A DNA stretch of 64,000 bases from Bordetella genomosp. 7 (GCF_002261265.1 NZ_NEVK01000003.1:372001-436000), one strand, 5' to 3'; shown: positions 50,016 through 61,674, counted from the stretch's first letter. Notes: generated by a model not told the origin, from the sequence alone. A program made the numbers and translations.

Positions 50016-51379
50016 GCGCGCCCGACCTGTACAAGCAATGGGCCCAGGGGCTGGACCCCAACCCCGGCAGCGACCTGTCCACGTCGATGTGCCTGCACGG
50101 CCGTCATCTGGGGCCGCAGATCCTCGCCGATCTCGACGGCCAGAACTGGCGCCTGCAAGACTACGTCAAGCGCGGCGGCTACGAGGCCCTGCGCAAGATC
50201 CTGTCTACCGGCATGAAGCCCGAAGACGTCATCGCCGAAGTCAAGGCGTCCGGCCTTCGTGGCCGCGGCGGCGCGGGCTTTCCCACCGGCCTCAAATGGA
50301 GCTTCATGCCGCGTGCCTTTCCAGGGCAGAAGTACCTGGTATGCAACTCCGACGAAGGCGAACCAGGCACCTTCAAAGACCGCGACATCCTGCGTTTCAA
50401 CCCGCATGTCGTGATCGAAGGCATGGCCATCGCCGCATACGCCATGGGCATCAGCGTCGGCTACAACTACATCCACGGCGAAATCTTCGAAGTGTACGAA
50501 CGCTTCGAAGAAGCTCTGGAAGAAGCGCGCGCCGCCGGCTTTCTGGGCGACAACATCCTGGGTTCCGAATTCAGCTTCCAGCTGCACGCGTTCCATGGCT
50601 ATGGCGCGTACATCTGCGGCGAAGAAACGGCGCTGCTCGAATCGCTCGAAGGCAAGAAGGGCCAGCCGCGCTTCAAGCCGCCGTTCCCGGCCAGTTTCGG
50701 CCTGTACGGCAAGCCCACCACCATCAACAACACCGAAACCTTCGCCGCGGTGCCCTGGATCATCCGCAACGGCGGCCAGGCCTACCTCGAAGTGGGCAAG
50801 CCCAACAACGGCGGCACCAAAATCTTCTCGATCACCGGCGATGTCGAGCGTCCGGGCAACTACGAGATCCCGCTGGGCACGCCGTTCGCCAAGCTGCTCG
50901 AGCTCGCGGGCGGCATGCGGGGCGGCAAGAAGCTCAAGGGCGTGATTCCGGGCGGCTCGAGCGCGCCAGTGCTGCCGGCCGATATCATGATGGACACCAC
51001 CATGGACTACGACGCCATCGCCAAGGCCGGCTCCATGCTGGGGTCGGGCGCGGTGATCGTCATGGACGAAACGCGCTGCATGGTGAAGTCGCTGCTGCGG
51101 CTTTCCTACTTTTACTACGAAGAAAGCTGCGGCCAATGCACGCCGTGCCGTGAAGGCACGGGCTGGCTGTACCGCATGGTCAACCGCATCGAACATGGCC
51201 AGGGGCGTCCCGAAGACCTCGACCTGCTCGACAGCGTTGCCGGCAACATCATGGGCCGCACCATCTGCGCCCTGGGCGACGCCGCCGCGATGCCGGTGCG
51301 CGGCTTCTTGAAGCATTATCGCGACGAATTCGCGCACCACATCGAGCACAAGTCGTGTGTGGTCCCGCAATATCTGTAG
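50012..51379 (+). CDS. nuoF: NADH-quinone oxidoreductase subunit F
   Basis: A 455-residue '51 kDa' subunit where NADH is oxidised. The FMN/NADH-binding Gly-rich stretch [19 protein letters not shown] is near residues 84-102, [18 protein letters not shown] follows, and cluster N3 is bound by [14 protein letters not shown] (Cys373, 376, 379) with a fourth Cys in GRTICALGD. Length and ends are normal. Confidence 0.97.
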   Translation: MSAPDLYKQWAQGLDPNPGSDLSTSMCLHGRHLGPQILADLDGQNWRLQDYVKRGGYEALRKILSTGMKPEDVIAEVKASGLRGRGGAGFPTGLKWSFMPRAFPGQKYLVCNSDEGEPGTFKDRDILRFNPHVVIEGMAIAAYAMGISVGYNYIHGEIFEVYERFEEALEEARAAGFLGDNILGSEFSFQLHAFHGYGAYICGEETALLESLEGKKGQPRFKPPFPASFGLYGKPTTINNTETFAAVPWIIRNGGQAYLEVGKPNNGGTKIFSITGDVERPGNYEIPLGTPFAKLLELAGGMRGGKKLKGVIPGGSSAPVLPADIMMDTTMDYDAIAKAGSMLGSGAVIVMDETRCMVKSLLRLSYFYYEESCGQCTPCREGTGWLYRMVNRIEHGQGRPEDLDLLDSVAGNIMGRTICALGDAAAMPVRGFLKHYRDEFAHHIEHKSCVVPQYL

Positions 51380-51394
51380 GTCTCAGGAACAGCA

Positions 51395-53722
51395 ATGGTT
51401 GAATTAACCGTCGACGGCAATCAGGTCGAAGTCCCCGAGGGCAGCATGGTGATGCATGCGGCCCAGAAGCTGGGCCTGTACGTGCCCCATTTCTGCTACC
51501 ACAAGAAACTGTCCATCGCGGCCAACTGCCGCATGTGCCTGGTTGAAGTGGAAAAGGCGCCCAAGGCGCTGCCCGCGTGCGCAACGCCTGCCACCAATGG
51601 CATGGTGGTGCACACGTGCTCTGAAAAAGCCAAGGCCGCCCAGAAGTCGGTCATGGAGTTCCTGCTGATCAATCACCCGCTCGATTGCCCCATCTGCGAT
51701 CAGGGCGGCGAATGCCAGCTGCAGGACCTCGCCGTCGGCTACGGCGGCTCCACCTCGCGCTATCGCGAGGAAAAGCGCGTGGTGTTCCACAAAGATCTCG
51801 GCCCGCTGGTGTCGGCCGAAGAAATGACGCGCTGCATCCACTGCACCCGTTGCGTGCGCTTCGGCCAGGAAATCGCCGGCGTCATGGAACTGGGCATGCT
51901 GGGCCGCGGCGAACATTCCGAAATCGCCACCTTCGTGGGCCGCTCGGTCGAGTCCGAACTGTCGGGCAACATGATCGACCTCTGTCCCGTGGGGGCGCTG
52001 ACGTCCAAGCCGTTCCGCTACACCGCGCGCACCTGGGAACTTGCCCGCCGCCGCAGCGTCAGCCCGCACGACAGCCTGGGCGCCAACCTGGTCATCCAGG
52101 TCAAGGGCGACCGTGTCATGCGCGTGGTGCCGTACGAAGACGAAGCCATCAACGAATGCTGGATCAGCGACCGCGACCGCTTCTCGTACGAAGGCCTCAA
52201 CAGCGAAGACCGCCTGGCCGCGCCCATGATCAAGGGCGCCGACGGCAAGTGGCAGGAAGCCTCCTGGGCCGACGCCCTGCAGGCCGTGGCCCAGGGCCTG
52301 TCGCGCGTGCGCGACAGCCATGGAGCGGGCCAGATCGGCGCCCTGGCCGCCGAGTACGCCACTACCGAAGAATTCGCGCTGCTGGGCCGCCTGGTGCGCG
52401 CCCTGGGCTCCGAAAACATCGACTTCCGCCTGCGTCAGACCGATCCCGGCTTTGACGCCGCGCTGTCTGGCGCGCCCTGGCTGGGCATGCCGGTAGCCGA
52501 GCTCGACAACCTCGACCGCGTGCTGGTCGTGGGTTCGTTCCTGCGCAAGGATCATCCGCTCATGGCGCAGCGCCTGCGCCAGGCCGCCAAGCGCGGCACG
52601 CAAGTCCTGCTGATCGACAGCGCGGCCGACGATCCGTTGCTGCCCGTGGCCGGCCGCATCACGGTGGCTCCCTCCAGCCTGCCGCAAGCGCTGGCCCAGG
52701 TGGCGGTGGCGCTGGCGCAAGCCAAAGAACAGCCGGTTCCCGCCGAATTCGCCGGCATCACCCCCGATGACGCCGCGAAGCTCATCGCCGCCAGCCTGGC
52801 ATCCGGCTCGAATGCCGCGGTGCTGGTGGGCAACATGGCCGTCGCATCGCCCCAGGCATCGCTGCTGGCCGCGAACGCGCGTGCCATTTCCAACCTGGCC
52901 GGCGCCCGTTTCGGCTTCCTGACCGCCGGCGGCAACACCGTGGGCGGTTACCTGGCCGGCGCGGTGCCAGGGCAGGGCGGCAAGACTGCCGCCGCCATGC
53001 TGGCCGAACCGCTCAAGGCCTATATCGTGCTGCACGCCGAACCGGCGCTGGATGCCGACAATGGCCCGCAGGCCGTGGCTGCGCTGCGCGCCGCCGAGTT
53101 CGCGGTCGCGCTCACTCCGTACGCGTCGGCCGCCCAGGACTGGGCCGATGTCATGCTGCCGGTGTCGCCGTTCACGGAAACGTCCGGTACCTTTGTCAAC
53201 GCGCAAGGCCTGGCCCAAAGCTTCAAGGGCACCGTGGCGCCGCTGGGGCAGACCCGTCCGGCCTGGAAGGTGCTGCGCGTGCTGGGCAATGTGCTGCAGC
53301 TGCAGGGCTTCGACGACGAAACGTCCGAATCGGTGCGCGATACCGCGCTGGCGGGCGGCATCGAAAGCCGGCTGTCCAACGACGTCAAGGGCGCGCCCGG
53401 CGTGGGCCGCCCCGGCACGGGCCTCGAGCGCGTGGCCGACGTGCCCATCTATCGCACCGATGCCATCGTGCGTCGTTCCGGCCCGCTGCAGGATACGCCC
53501 GCGTCGCAACCGCCCACCGCGCGCATGAACGGCGCCACGCTGGCCTCGCTGGGGCTTGCCGCCGGCGTCAAGGTGCGGGTGGCGAGCGCCACGGGATCGG
53601 TCGAGCTCGAAGCCGTGCAGGACGACGCCGTGGCCGACCGTGCCGTGCGCATATCGGCCGGCTTCGAACAGACAGCCGCCCTGGGTGGCGCATTCGGTGA
53701 AATCAGCGTGGAGCGTGCCTGA
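51395..53722 (+). CDS. nuoG: NADH-quinone oxidoreductase subunit G
   Basis: A 775-residue '75 kDa' Fe-S subunit. N-terminal 2Fe-2S cluster N1b: Cys34, 45, 48 and 62. Cluster N4/N5 motifs follow in [14 protein letters not shown] and [14 protein letters not shown]. The C-terminal two-thirds is the molybdopterin-oxidoreductase-like domain without the cofactor. The extra N7 cysteines of E. coli are not evident. The C-terminal part is Ala-rich and less conserved, as in other betaproteobacteria. Confidence 0.96.
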   Translation: MVELTVDGNQVEVPEGSMVMHAAQKLGLYVPHFCYHKKLSIAANCRMCLVEVEKAPKALPACATPATNGMVVHTCSEKAKAAQKSVMEFLLINHPLDCPICDQGGECQLQDLAVGYGGSTSRYREEKRVVFHKDLGPLVSAEEMTRCIHCTRCVRFGQEIAGVMELGMLGRGEHSEIATFVGRSVESELSGNMIDLCPVGALTSKPFRYTARTWELARRRSVSPHDSLGANLVIQVKGDRVMRVVPYEDEAINECWISDRDRFSYEGLNSEDRLAAPMIKGADGKWQEASWADALQAVAQGLSRVRDSHGAGQIGALAAEYATTEEFALLGRLVRALGSENIDFRLRQTDPGFDAALSGAPWLGMPVAELDNLDRVLVVGSFLRKDHPLMAQRLRQAAKRGTQVLLIDSAADDPLLPVAGRITVAPSSLPQALAQVAVALAQAKEQPVPAEFAGITPDDAAKLIAASLASGSNAAVLVGNMAVASPQASLLAANARAISNLAGARFGFLTAGGNTVGGYLAGAVPGQGGKTAAAMLAEPLKAYIVLHAEPALDADNGPQAVAALRAAEFAVALTPYASAAQDWADVMLPVSPFTETSGTFVNAQGLAQSFKGTVAPLGQTRPAWKVLRVLGNVLQLQGFDDETSESVRDTALAGGIESRLSNDVKGAPGVGRPGTGLERVADVPIYRTDAIVRRSGPLQDTPASQPPTARMNGATLASLGLAAGVKVRVASATGSVELEAVQDDAVADRAVRISAGFEQTAALGGAFGEISVERA

Positions 53723-53723
53723 C

Positions 53724-54797
53724 ATGGAATGGCTCGATATTCTTCAAAGCCACGGCCAGGCCTTGCTTGGTCCGACCGCATGGATGGTGGTCTGGACCCT
53801 CGTCAAGATCATCATCATTGCCGTGCCCATCATCCTGTGCGTGGCGTATCTCACGTACTGGGAACGCAAGATGATCGGTGCGATGCACGTACGCCTGGGG
53901 CCCACCCGCGTGGGCTTCCGCGGCCTGTTGCAGCCGTTCGCCGACGTGTTCAAGCTGCTGACCAAAGAAGTCGTGGTGCCCACGCAGGCCAACAAGATCC
54001 TGTTCGTCGTGGCCCCGGTTGTCACGCTGATGCCGGCTCTGGCCGCCTGGGCCGTCGTGCCGTTCGGCCCCGAAGTGGTGCTGGCCGACGTCAACGCCGG
54101 CCTGCTGTACATCATGGCCATCACGTCGGTGGGCGTGTATGGCGTGATCGTGGCCGGCTGGGCATCGAACTCCAAGTATGCGTTCCTTGGCGCCCTGCGG
54201 GCCTCGGCGCAGATGCTCTCTTATGAGCTGGCCATCGGCTTCGTGCTCGTGACGGTGCTGCTTGTCTCGGGTAGCCTCAACATGACCGAGATCGTGCTGG
54301 GGCAGACTCGCGGCTGGTTTGCCGACCGCGGCCTGACCTTCCTGTCGTGGAACTGGCTGCCGCTGCTGCCGCTGTTCGTCATCTACGTCATTTCGGCCGT
54401 GGCCGAAACCAACCGCCACCCGTTCGACGTGGTCGAAGGCGAATCCGAAATCGTGGCCGGCCACATGGTCGAATATTCCGGCATGGCATTCGCGCTGTTC
54501 TTCCTGGGCGAATACGCCAACATGATCCTGTTGTCGTGCATGGCGGCGATCATGTTCCTGGGCGGCTGGACTTCGCCCGTCGACATCGCCCCGCTGAACT
54601 GGATTCCGGGCTGGATCTGGCTGGGCATCAAGACTTTCTGCGTGGTCTCTCTTTTCGTGTGGTTCCGTGCGTCGTTCCCGCGCTACCGCTATGACCAGAT
54701 CATGCGTCTGGGCTGGAAGATTTTCATCCCGCTGACCGGCGTGTGGCTGGTGGTCGTGGCGATCTGGATGCAGACGCCCTGGAACATTTGGCGCTGA
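53724..54797 (+). CDS. nuoH: NADH-quinone oxidoreductase subunit H
   Basis: A 357-residue membrane subunit (ND1 homologue) with eight or more helices that forms the quinone entry channel. The signature regions are [39 protein letters not shown] and [20 protein letters not shown]. The ATG lies one base after the nuoG stop. It starts [11 protein letters not shown], the usual short N-terminus. Confidence 0.97.
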   Translation: MEWLDILQSHGQALLGPTAWMVVWTLVKIIIIAVPIILCVAYLTYWERKMIGAMHVRLGPTRVGFRGLLQPFADVFKLLTKEVVVPTQANKILFVVAPVVTLMPALAAWAVVPFGPEVVLADVNAGLLYIMAITSVGVYGVIVAGWASNSKYAFLGALRASAQMLSYELAIGFVLVTVLLVSGSLNMTEIVLGQTRGWFADRGLTFLSWNWLPLLPLFVIYVISAVAETNRHPFDVVEGESEIVAGHMVEYSGMAFALFFLGEYANMILLSCMAAIMFLGGWTSPVDIAPLNWIPGWIWLGIKTFCVVSLFVWFRASFPRYRYDQIMRLGWKIFIPLTGVWLVVVAIWMQTPWNIWR

Positions 54798-54818
54798 CGC
54801 GCCAAGCTGAGGCAGGAT

Positions 54819-55307
54819 ATGGAAGCGATCAAAGATTTCTTCGGCAGCCTGATGCTGGCCGAACTGCTCAAGGGCATGCGCCTGACGGGCAAGTACTTCT
54901 TCAAGCGCAAGGTCACCTTGCGCTACCCGATGGAAAAGACGCCGACCTCGGCGCGGTTCCGCGGTCTGCACGCCTTGCGCCGCTATCCCAATGGGGAAGA
55001 GCGCTGCATCGCGTGCAAGCTGTGCGAAGCCGTATGCCCGGCGCTGGCCATCACCATCGAATCGGACCAGCGCGACGACGGCACCCGTCGCACCACGCGC
55101 TACGACATCGATCTCACCAAGTGCATTTTCTGCGGCTTCTGTGAAGAAAGCTGCCCCGTGGACTCCATCGTGGAAACGCATATCCACGAATACCACGGCG
55201 AAAAGCGCGGCGATCTTTACTTCACCAAAGACATGCTGCTCGCCGTAGGCGACCGCTACGAAGCCGAAATCGCCCGCCGCCGGGCCGAAGACGCGCCATA
55301 CCGCTGA
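54819..55307 (+). CDS. nuoI: NADH-quinone oxidoreductase subunit I
   Basis: A 162-residue ferredoxin-like '23 kDa' subunit carrying two 4Fe-4S clusters (N6a, N6b). Cys63, 66, 69, 73 ([12 protein letters not shown]) and Cys102, 105, 108, 112 ([12 protein letters not shown]) are complete. The amphipathic N-terminus ([19 protein letters not shown]) sits on the membrane arm. AGGA precedes the ATG. Confidence 0.97.
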   Translation: MEAIKDFFGSLMLAELLKGMRLTGKYFFKRKVTLRYPMEKTPTSARFRGLHALRRYPNGEERCIACKLCEAVCPALAITIESDQRDDGTRRTTRYDIDLTKCIFCGFCEESCPVDSIVETHIHEYHGEKRGDLYFTKDMLLAVGDRYEAEIARRRAEDAPYR

Positions 55308-55324
55308 CGCCCAAGGTCTGATCC

Positions 55325-55972
55325 ATGACATTCACCACAGTCCTGTTCTACATACTGGCCGCGGTCCTGGTGATCGCCGCCTTCCGCGTCATCACGGCGC
55401 GCAGCCCCGTAACCGCCGTGCTGCACCTGATCCTGGCGTTCGCCAACGCCGCCATGCTCTGGATGCTGCTGGGCGCCGAGTTCCTGGCCCTGTTGCTGGT
55501 GCTGGTCTACGTGGGCGCCGTGATGGTGCTTTTCCTGTTCGTCGTCATGATGCTCGACATCCGCATCGATTCGCTGCGCCGCGGGCTCAAGACATATCTG
55601 CCCCTGGGGCTAGTCATCGGCGCCGTGCTGGTGGTCGAGATGTCGTTCGTGCTGGGCGCCACCTGGTATGGCGCCGGCCCGCAAGCCGCCGTGGCAGGCG
55701 ACTACAACAATACGCGCGCCCTGGGCGAGGCCATGTACACCCAGTACGTGTATGCCGTGCAGGTGGGCGCCGCACTGCTGCTGGTGGGCATGGTGGCGGC
55801 CATCGCGCTTACCCTGCGTCGCCGCCGCGACGCCAAGTACAACGATCCCGCCGCCGCCGTCCGGGTGCGCGCAAAAGACCGCTACCGCCTGGTGAGCATG
55901 CCCGCGCAGAGCGATCGCGCCCTGGGCCGCGTGGCCGGGCAGCCCGGCGACGCCCAAGGAGAAAAACAATGA
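55325..55972 (+). CDS. nuoJ: NADH-quinone oxidoreductase subunit J
   Basis: A 215-residue membrane subunit (ND6 homologue) with five helices. [20 protein letters not shown], followed by [20 protein letters not shown], includes the pi-bulge helix region ([18 protein letters not shown]). The C-terminal tail of about 45 residues is basic and soluble. nuoK overlaps by 4 bases (ATGA). Confidence 0.96.
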   Translation: MTFTTVLFYILAAVLVIAAFRVITARSPVTAVLHLILAFANAAMLWMLLGAEFLALLLVLVYVGAVMVLFLFVVMMLDIRIDSLRRGLKTYLPLGLVIGAVLVVEMSFVLGATWYGAGPQAAVAGDYNNTRALGEAMYTQYVYAVQVGAALLLVGMVAAIALTLRRRRDAKYNDPAAAVRVRAKDRYRLVSMPAQSDRALGRVAGQPGDAQGEKQ

Positions 55973-56277
55973 CGTTGACGCTGGCCCACTACCTGGTGCT
56001 GGGTGCGATTCTGTTCGCCATCGGCATCTTCGGCATCTTCCTGAACCGCCGCAACCTGATCATCCTGCTGATGTCCATCGAGCTCGTGCTGCTGGCCGTC
56101 AACATGAACTTCGTGGCGTTTTCCAGCTGGTTCGGCGACACCGCCGGACAAGTGTTCGTGTTTTTCATCCTGACCGTCGCCGCCGCCGAGGCCGCCATCG
56201 GTCTGGCGATCCTGGTGCTGCTGTTCCGCAACCTGAACACGATCAACGTTGACGATCTCGATCGCCTGAAGGGCTGA
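55969..56277 (+). CDS. nuoK: NADH-quinone oxidoreductase subunit K
   Basis: A 102-residue three-helix membrane subunit (ND4L homologue). The conserved Glu residues in the proton path are in [16 protein letters not shown] (Glu in helix 2) and [15 protein letters not shown] (helix 3). Normal length. nuoL begins 17 bases after the stop. Confidence 0.97.
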   Translation: MTLTLAHYLVLGAILFAIGIFGIFLNRRNLIILLMSIELVLLAVNMNFVAFSSWFGDTAGQVFVFFILTVAAAEAAIGLAILVLLFRNLNTINVDDLDRLKG

Positions 56278-56294
56278 CGGGGTATTGGAAGAAA

Positions 56295-58307
56295 ATGTCT
56301 AGCTCACCAAACCTGTACTTGCTGATCGCGCTCGCACCGTTGGCCGGCGCGATTCTTGCCGGGCTGTTCGGCACGGGGTTCCTGGGCCGGCCCATCGGGC
56401 GCCGCGGCTCGCACATCATCACCATCCTGGGCGTGCTCATTTCCACGGTGGGGTCGGTCATCGTGCTGGGCGACGTGCTCAATGGCCACACCTACGACGG
56501 CACCGTCTACACCTGGAGCCTCATCGGCCAGACCAGCCTCGAGATCGGCTTCCTGATCGATCCGCTGTCGGCCATGATGATGGTCGTGGTGACGTCCGTG
56601 TCCCTGATGGTGCACATCTACACCATCGGCTACATGGCCGACGACCCGGGCTACCAGCGCTTCTTTTCGTACATCTCGCTGTTCACGTTCTCGATGCTGA
56701 TGCTGGTCATGTCCAACAACATGGTCCAGCTCTTCTTCGGCTGGGAAGCCGTGGGCCTGGTGTCGTACCTGCTGATCGGTTTCTGGTACACGCGCCCTAC
56801 CGCGATCTTCGCCAACATGAAGGCGTTCCTGATCAACCGCGTGGGCGACTTCGGTTTCGTGCTCGGCATCGGCCTGCTGTTCGCCTACACCGGCACCATG
56901 CACTACGCCGACGTGTTCGCGCAGGCCGACAAGCTGGCGGGCCAGACCCTGCCCGGCACCGACTGGATGCTGCTCACCGTGGCGTGCATCTGCCTGTTCA
57001 TCGGCGCCATGGGCAAATCGGCCCAGGTGCCGCTGCATGCCTGGCTGCCCGACTCCATGGAAGGCCCCACGCCGATCTCGGCGCTGATCCACGCCGCCAC
57101 CATGGTGACGGCGGGCATCTTCATGGTGGCCCGCTTCTCGCCGCTGTTCGAACTGTCGGATGTGGCCTTGTCGTTCGTCATCGTGATCGGCGCCATCGGC
57201 GCGCTGTTCCTGGGCATCCTGGGCATCATCCAGAACGACATCAAGCGCGTGGTGGCGTATTCCACGCTGTCGCAGCTGGGCTACATGACCGTGGCGCTGG
57301 GCGCCTCGGCCTACTCGGTGGCCATTTTCCACCTGATGACCCACGCGTTCTTCAAGGCCCTGCTGTTCCTGGGCGCAGGCTCGGTGATCATCGGCATGCA
57401 CCATGACCAGGATATCCGCAACATGGGCGGCCTGCGCAAGTACATGCCCATCACCTGGATCACCTTCCTGCTGGGCACCCTGGCCCTGGTCGGAACGCCG
57501 TTCTTCTCCGGTTTCTATTCCAAGGAACACATCATCGAGGCCGCCGGCGCGGCCGGGGTGTGGGGGGCCGACTTTGCCTACTACGCCACGTTGATCGGGG
57601 TGTTCGTCACCTCGCTGTACTCGTTCCGGGTGTATTTCCTGGTGTTCCACGGCAAAGAGCGCTTCGATGCCCATGGTCACGACAGCCATGCCGGCCATGG
57701 CCATGACGACCACGGCCATCATGGCGGCGCCCCGCACGAGTCGCCATGGGTGGTGACCCTGCCGCTGGTGCTGCTGGCCATTCCGTCGGTCGTCATCGGC
57801 GCCTGGGCCGTCAACCCCATGCTGTTCGGAGGCTTCTTCGACGGCGTGATCACCGTGCTGCCGCAGCATCCGGCCATGGCCGAGCTTGCTGAAAACTGGC
57901 ATGGCTGGGTGGCCTATGGCCTGCACGCCTTCCAGACGCTGCCGTTCTGGCTGGTGGTCGCCGGCGCGGTCATTTCCTGGTACTGCTACCTGGTCAATCC
58001 CAAGGTGCCGGCCGCCATCAAGTCGGGCCTGTCGGGTGTCTACAAGCTGCTGGACAACAAGTACTACGTCGACTGGATCAATGAACAGGTCATCGCGCGC
58101 GGCGCCCGCTGCCTGGGCCACGGCCTGTGGCAAAGCGGCGACCGCGGCCTGATCGACGGCGTGCTGGTCAACGGCAGTGCCCGCGTGGTGGGCTGGGTGG
58201 CCGCGGTAAGCCGCCATCTCCAGTCGGGCTTCATCTATCACTACGCGTTCGCGATGATCATCGGCATCATGGCGCTGATTACTTTCTTTGTGCTGATTCC
58301 CCAATGA
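56295..58307 (+). CDS. nuoL: NADH-quinone oxidoreductase subunit L
   Basis: A 670-residue antiporter-like proton-pumping subunit (ND5 homologue) with about 16 membrane helices and the long lateral helix at the C-terminus. Key regions: LFFGWEAVGLVSYLLIGFWY (Glu in helix 5), AMGKSAQVPLHAWLPDSMEG (Lys) and MTHAFFKALLFLGAGSVI (Lys). A His-rich loop lies near residues 459-482 (HGHDSHAGHGHDDHGHHGG). The end overlaps the start of nuoM. Confidence 0.97.
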   Translation: MSSSPNLYLLIALAPLAGAILAGLFGTGFLGRPIGRRGSHIITILGVLISTVGSVIVLGDVLNGHTYDGTVYTWSLIGQTSLEIGFLIDPLSAMMMVVVTSVSLMVHIYTIGYMADDPGYQRFFSYISLFTFSMLMLVMSNNMVQLFFGWEAVGLVSYLLIGFWYTRPTAIFANMKAFLINRVGDFGFVLGIGLLFAYTGTMHYADVFAQADKLAGQTLPGTDWMLLTVACICLFIGAMGKSAQVPLHAWLPDSMEGPTPISALIHAATMVTAGIFMVARFSPLFELSDVALSFVIVIGAIGALFLGILGIIQNDIKRVVAYSTLSQLGYMTVALGASAYSVAIFHLMTHAFFKALLFLGAGSVIIGMHHDQDIRNMGGLRKYMPITWITFLLGTLALVGTPFFSGFYSKEHIIEAAGAAGVWGADFAYYATLIGVFVTSLYSFRVYFLVFHGKERFDAHGHDSHAGHGHDDHGHHGGAPHESPWVVTLPLVLLAIPSVVIGAWAVNPMLFGGFFDGVITVLPQHPAMAELAENWHGWVAYGLHAFQTLPFWLVVAGAVISWYCYLVNPKVPAAIKSGLSGVYKLLDNKYYVDWINEQVIARGARCLGHGLWQSGDRGLIDGVLVNGSARVVGWVAAVSRHLQSGFIYHYAFAMIIGIMALITFFVLIPQ

Positions 58308-59806
58308 TGGCAAGCGAAATGGCATCCAACACTTTTCCCTGGCTTACGCTTGCGATCTTCGTACCGATCGTATTCGGCCTGCTGGTGCTGGCACTGGGTC
58401 GCGACGACCGTCCCGGGCTGACGCGCGTCCTGTCGCTGGTGGGCGCGCTGATCGGCTTCGCGGTCACCATTCCGCTGTACACCGGCTTTGACGCCTCCAC
58501 CGCCGCCATGCAGTTCGTCGAGAAGGCGCCCTGGATCGAGGCATTCAACGTCAACTATCACCTGGGCATCGACGGCATTTCGCTGTGGTTCGTGCTGCTT
58601 ACCGCGTTCATCACCATCATCGTGGTGCTGGCGGGCTGGGAAGTCATCACCAGCCGCGTGTCGCAGTACATGGCCGCCTTCCTCATCCTGTCCGGGCTGA
58701 TGGTGGGTGTGTTCGCCGCGCTGGACGGCATGCTCTTCTACGTGTTCTTCGAAGCCACGCTGATCCCCATGTACATCATCATCGGTGTGTGGGGCGGCCC
58801 CAACCGGGTGTACGCGGCTTTCAAGTTCTTCCTGTACACGCTGCTGGGCTCGCTGCTGACCCTGGTTGCCTTCATCTACCTGTGGAACGCGTCGGGCGGG
58901 TCGTTCGACATCCTGACCTGGCACCAGGTCAAGCTCGGCCACACGGCCCAGGTGCTGATCTTCCTGGCCTTGCTGGCGGCGTTCGCGGTAAAGGTGCCGA
59001 TGTGGCCGGTGCATACATGGTTGCCCGACGCGCACGTCGAAGCGCCCACCGGCGGCTCGGTGGTGCTGGCGGCCATCATGCTGAAGCTGGGCGCCTACGG
59101 CTTCCTGCGTTTCTCGCTGCCCATCACGCCCGACGCCTCGCATAGCCTGGCTGGCCTGATGATCGCCCTGTCGCTGATCGCCGTCATCTACATCGGCCTG
59201 GTGGCGATCGTCCAGGACGACATGAAAAAGCTGGTGGCGTATTCGTCGGTGGCGCACATGGGCTTCGTGACGCTGGGCTTCTTCATCTTCAATACGGCCG
59301 GCGTCGAAGGCGCCATCGTCCAGATGATTTCGCACGGCTTCGTGTCGGGCGCCATGTTCCTGTGCATCGGCGTGCTGTACGACCGCATGCATTCGCGGCG
59401 TATCGCCGACTACGGCGGCGTCATCAACGTGATGCCGCGCTTTGTCACGTTCTTCGTGCTGTTCTCGATGGCCAACAGCGGCCTGCCGGCCACCAGCGGC
59501 TTCGTGGGCGAGTTCATGGTCATCATGGGCGCCGTGGAACACAATTTCTGGATCGGCCTGCTGGCGGCCACCGCCCTGATCCTGGGCGCGTCGTATTCGC
59601 TCTGGATGGTCAAGCGGGTGGCGTTCGGCGACATCTCCAACGACCACGTGCGCGAGCTTACCGACCTGAACGGCCGCGAATTCCTGATCCTGGGCGTGAT
59701 GGCCATCGCCGTGTTGTACATGGGGATCTATCCCAAGCCCTTTACCGACGTCATGCATGCCTCGGTTCAGGCCCTGCTGCAACACGTTGCCGTCTCGAAA
59801 CTGTAA
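58304..59806 (+). CDS. nuoM: NADH-quinone oxidoreductase subunit M
   Basis: A 500-residue antiporter-like subunit (ND4 homologue) with 14 helices. FYVFFEATLIPMYIIIGVWG holds the conserved Glu, AAFAVKVPMWPVHTWLPDAH the central Lys, and SSVAHMGFVTLGFFIFN is typical. The start is one of three ATG codons (58304, 58307, 58319); the first two overlap the nuoL stop, and the third has a purine-rich AAGCGAA before it. Confidence 0.96.
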   Translation: MMASEMASNTFPWLTLAIFVPIVFGLLVLALGRDDRPGLTRVLSLVGALIGFAVTIPLYTGFDASTAAMQFVEKAPWIEAFNVNYHLGIDGISLWFVLLTAFITIIVVLAGWEVITSRVSQYMAAFLILSGLMVGVFAALDGMLFYVFFEATLIPMYIIIGVWGGPNRVYAAFKFFLYTLLGSLLTLVAFIYLWNASGGSFDILTWHQVKLGHTAQVLIFLALLAAFAVKVPMWPVHTWLPDAHVEAPTGGSVVLAAIMLKLGAYGFLRFSLPITPDASHSLAGLMIALSLIAVIYIGLVAIVQDDMKKLVAYSSVAHMGFVTLGFFIFNTAGVEGAIVQMISHGFVSGAMFLCIGVLYDRMHSRRIADYGGVINVMPRFVTFFVLFSMANSGLPATSGFVGEFMVIMGAVEHNFWIGLLAATALILGASYSLWMVKRVAFGDISNDHVRELTDLNGREFLILGVMAIAVLYMGIYPKPFTDVMHASVQALLQHVAVSKL

Positions 59807-59815
59807 GACTGAACC

Positions 59816-61300
59816 ATGATGCAATCTCACATCGATTTCGCCCTGGCCACACCCGAGATCCTGCTGCTGGCTCTCGGTCTGGCTATCCTGCTCATCGACG
59901 CGTTCAGCAGCAGCCCCGAGCGCAAGCCTGCTTTCCTGCTGACCTTGCTGACCCTGGGCGTGCTGACGGTGGTGTCGCTGGTGCAGTGGAACAGCGGCGC
60001 CGCGGGGCGTACGTTCAACGGCCTGTATGTTGCCGACAACCTGTCGCACCTGCTGAAGGTGGCCTCGTATATTGCCGTGGCGGTCACGCTGATCTACGGA
60101 AGGGTGTATATCCAGTCGCGCGACATGCTGCGCGGCGGCGAGATCTACGTGCTGACCCTGATGGCGCTGTTGGGCCAGATGGTCATGATCTCGGCGGGCA
60201 ACCTGATCACGGTGTACCTGGGCCTGGAGCTTATGTCGTTGGCCCTGTACGCGCTGATCGCCTTGCGGCGCGACGACGTGACGGCCACGGAAGCCGCCAT
60301 GAAGTACTTCGTGCTGGGCGCCCTGGCATCGGGTTTCCTGCTGTATGGCATGTCCATGGTGTACGGCGCGACCGGCCAGCTGGACATCGCCGAAATCGCC
60401 AAAGTGGTGGCGGCCGGCCAGCAACAGGACATGGCGCTGGTGTTCGGCGTGGTGTTCCTGGTGGCGGGGCTGGCGTTCAAGCTTGGCGCCGTTCCTTTCC
60501 ATATGTGGGTGCCCGACGTCTATCAGGGTTCGCCCACTGCCGTGACGCTGATCCTGGGCGCGGCGCCCAAACTGGCGGCTTTTGCGATTACGCTGCGCCT
60601 GCTGGTGGAAGGCCTGCATGACCTGGCGGCCGACTGGCAGCCGATGCTGATGATCCTGGCCGTGCTTTCCCTGGCCATAGGCAACCTGACCGCCATTGCC
60701 CAGACCAACTTCAAGCGCATGCTGGCGTATTCCACCATCTCGCATGTGGGGTTCGTGCTGCTGGGCCTGATGTCCGGCGCCGTGGACGGCCGGCCTGACG
60801 CGTCGGCCCAGGCTTACGGATCGGCCCTGTTCTACATGCTGATCTACGTGCTGACCACGTTGGGCACCTTCGGCATGATCCTGCTGTTGTCGCGGCAGGG
60901 CTTCGAGTGCGAGCAGATCGACGACCTCAAGGGCCTGAATCGCCGCAGCCCCTGGCATGCGGCCATCCTGCTGCTGCTGATGTTCTCGCTCACCGGCATT
61001 CCGCCCATGGTGGGTTTCTACGCCAAGCTGGCGGTGCTGCAGGTGCTGGTGGAAGCCGGCCACGTTGCGCTGGCGGTCATTGCAGTGCTCTTTTCGCTGA
61101 TCGGCGCGTTCTACTACCTGCGGGTGGTCAAGGTGGTGTACTTCGACGACCCCGCGGCCGAAGTGGGCCCGGTGTCCGCACCGTGCGCTCCGCGCGGCGT
61201 GCTGTCGATCAACGGCGCGCTGATCCTGGTGCTGGGCATTCTGCCGGGCGGGCTGATGGCGCTGTGCGTGCACGCCATCCAGACCTCCCTGGGCCTGTAG
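59816..61300 (+). CDS. nuoN: NADH-quinone oxidoreductase subunit N
   Basis: A 494-residue antiporter-like subunit (ND2 homologue) with 14 helices. [20 protein letters not shown] contains the proton-path Glu, [20 protein letters not shown] the Lys, and [20 protein letters not shown] is the late conserved loop. Last subunit gene of the operon. The following small gene begins 4 bases after the stop. Confidence 0.97.
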   Translation: MMQSHIDFALATPEILLLALGLAILLIDAFSSSPERKPAFLLTLLTLGVLTVVSLVQWNSGAAGRTFNGLYVADNLSHLLKVASYIAVAVTLIYGRVYIQSRDMLRGGEIYVLTLMALLGQMVMISAGNLITVYLGLELMSLALYALIALRRDDVTATEAAMKYFVLGALASGFLLYGMSMVYGATGQLDIAEIAKVVAAGQQQDMALVFGVVFLVAGLAFKLGAVPFHMWVPDVYQGSPTAVTLILGAAPKLAAFAITLRLLVEGLHDLAADWQPMLMILAVLSLAIGNLTAIAQTNFKRMLAYSTISHVGFVLLGLMSGAVDGRPDASAQAYGSALFYMLIYVLTTLGTFGMILLLSRQGFECEQIDDLKGLNRRSPWHAAILLLLMFSLTGIPPMVGFYAKLAVLQVLVEAGHVALAVIAVLFSLIGAFYYLRVVKVVYFDDPAAEVGPVSAPCAPRGVLSINGALILVLGILPGGLMALCVHAIQTSLGL

Positions 61301-61304
61301 CGTC

Positions 61305-61622
61305 ATGAGCCAGACCGTTGCCGTCTGGCTGCTGATCGCGCTGGCCCTGGTCAGCGCGAATCTGCCGTTCCTGACCGAACGCGTGCTGGTGGTGCTGCCC
61401 TGGAAGCAGGGCGCCAAGCCGTTCTGGCTGCGCATGCTGGAACTCCTGGCTTACTACGGCCTGGTGCTGGCCCTGGGGTTTGCCTTTGAAGCCGCACTTG
61501 GCAATCGGTTTTCGCAGGGCTGGGAGTTCTACGCCATTACCCTGAGCCTGTACCTGGTGCTGGGATATCCGGGTTTTGTCTATCGGTATCTGTTCAAGCG
61601 GCATCCGTCCTTGCGGACCTGA
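61305..61622 (+). CDS. DUF2818 membrane protein
   Basis: A 105-residue membrane protein with three hydrophobic segments (about 4-20, 45-62, 75-93) and the conserved NLPFLTERVLVVLPWKQGAK and RMLELLAYYGLVLALGF stretches. It belongs to a family that regularly follows nuoN in betaproteobacteria. It is cotranscribed with nuo and may help complex I assembly, but its function is unproven. The operon terminator comes 24 bases later. Confidence 0.88.
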   Translation: MSQTVAVWLLIALALVSANLPFLTERVLVVLPWKQGAKPFWLRMLELLAYYGLVLALGFAFEAALGNRFSQGWEFYAITLSLYLVLGYPGFVYRYLFKRHPSLRT

Positions 61623-61645
61623 TCCTGCATCGCCCCCACCCCAAG

Positions 61646-61674
61646 CGCCTGCTGCAAGCAGGCGTTTTTTTTTT
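61646..61674 (+). terminator. Rho-independent terminator of the nuo operon
   Basis: CGCCTGCT and AGCAGGCG form an 8-bp stem with a 3-base loop, followed by ten T. This is a strong terminator. Confidence 0.93.

Noticed and set aside
58241-61435. A 1064-codon open frame antisense to nuoM and nuoN (and similar long antisense frames opposite nuoC/D, nuoF, nuoG, nuoH-I and nuoL)
   Set aside because: Opposite-strand frames stay open because the real genes have GC-rich third positions; the translations are His/Gln/Arg-rich without domains or ribosome sites.
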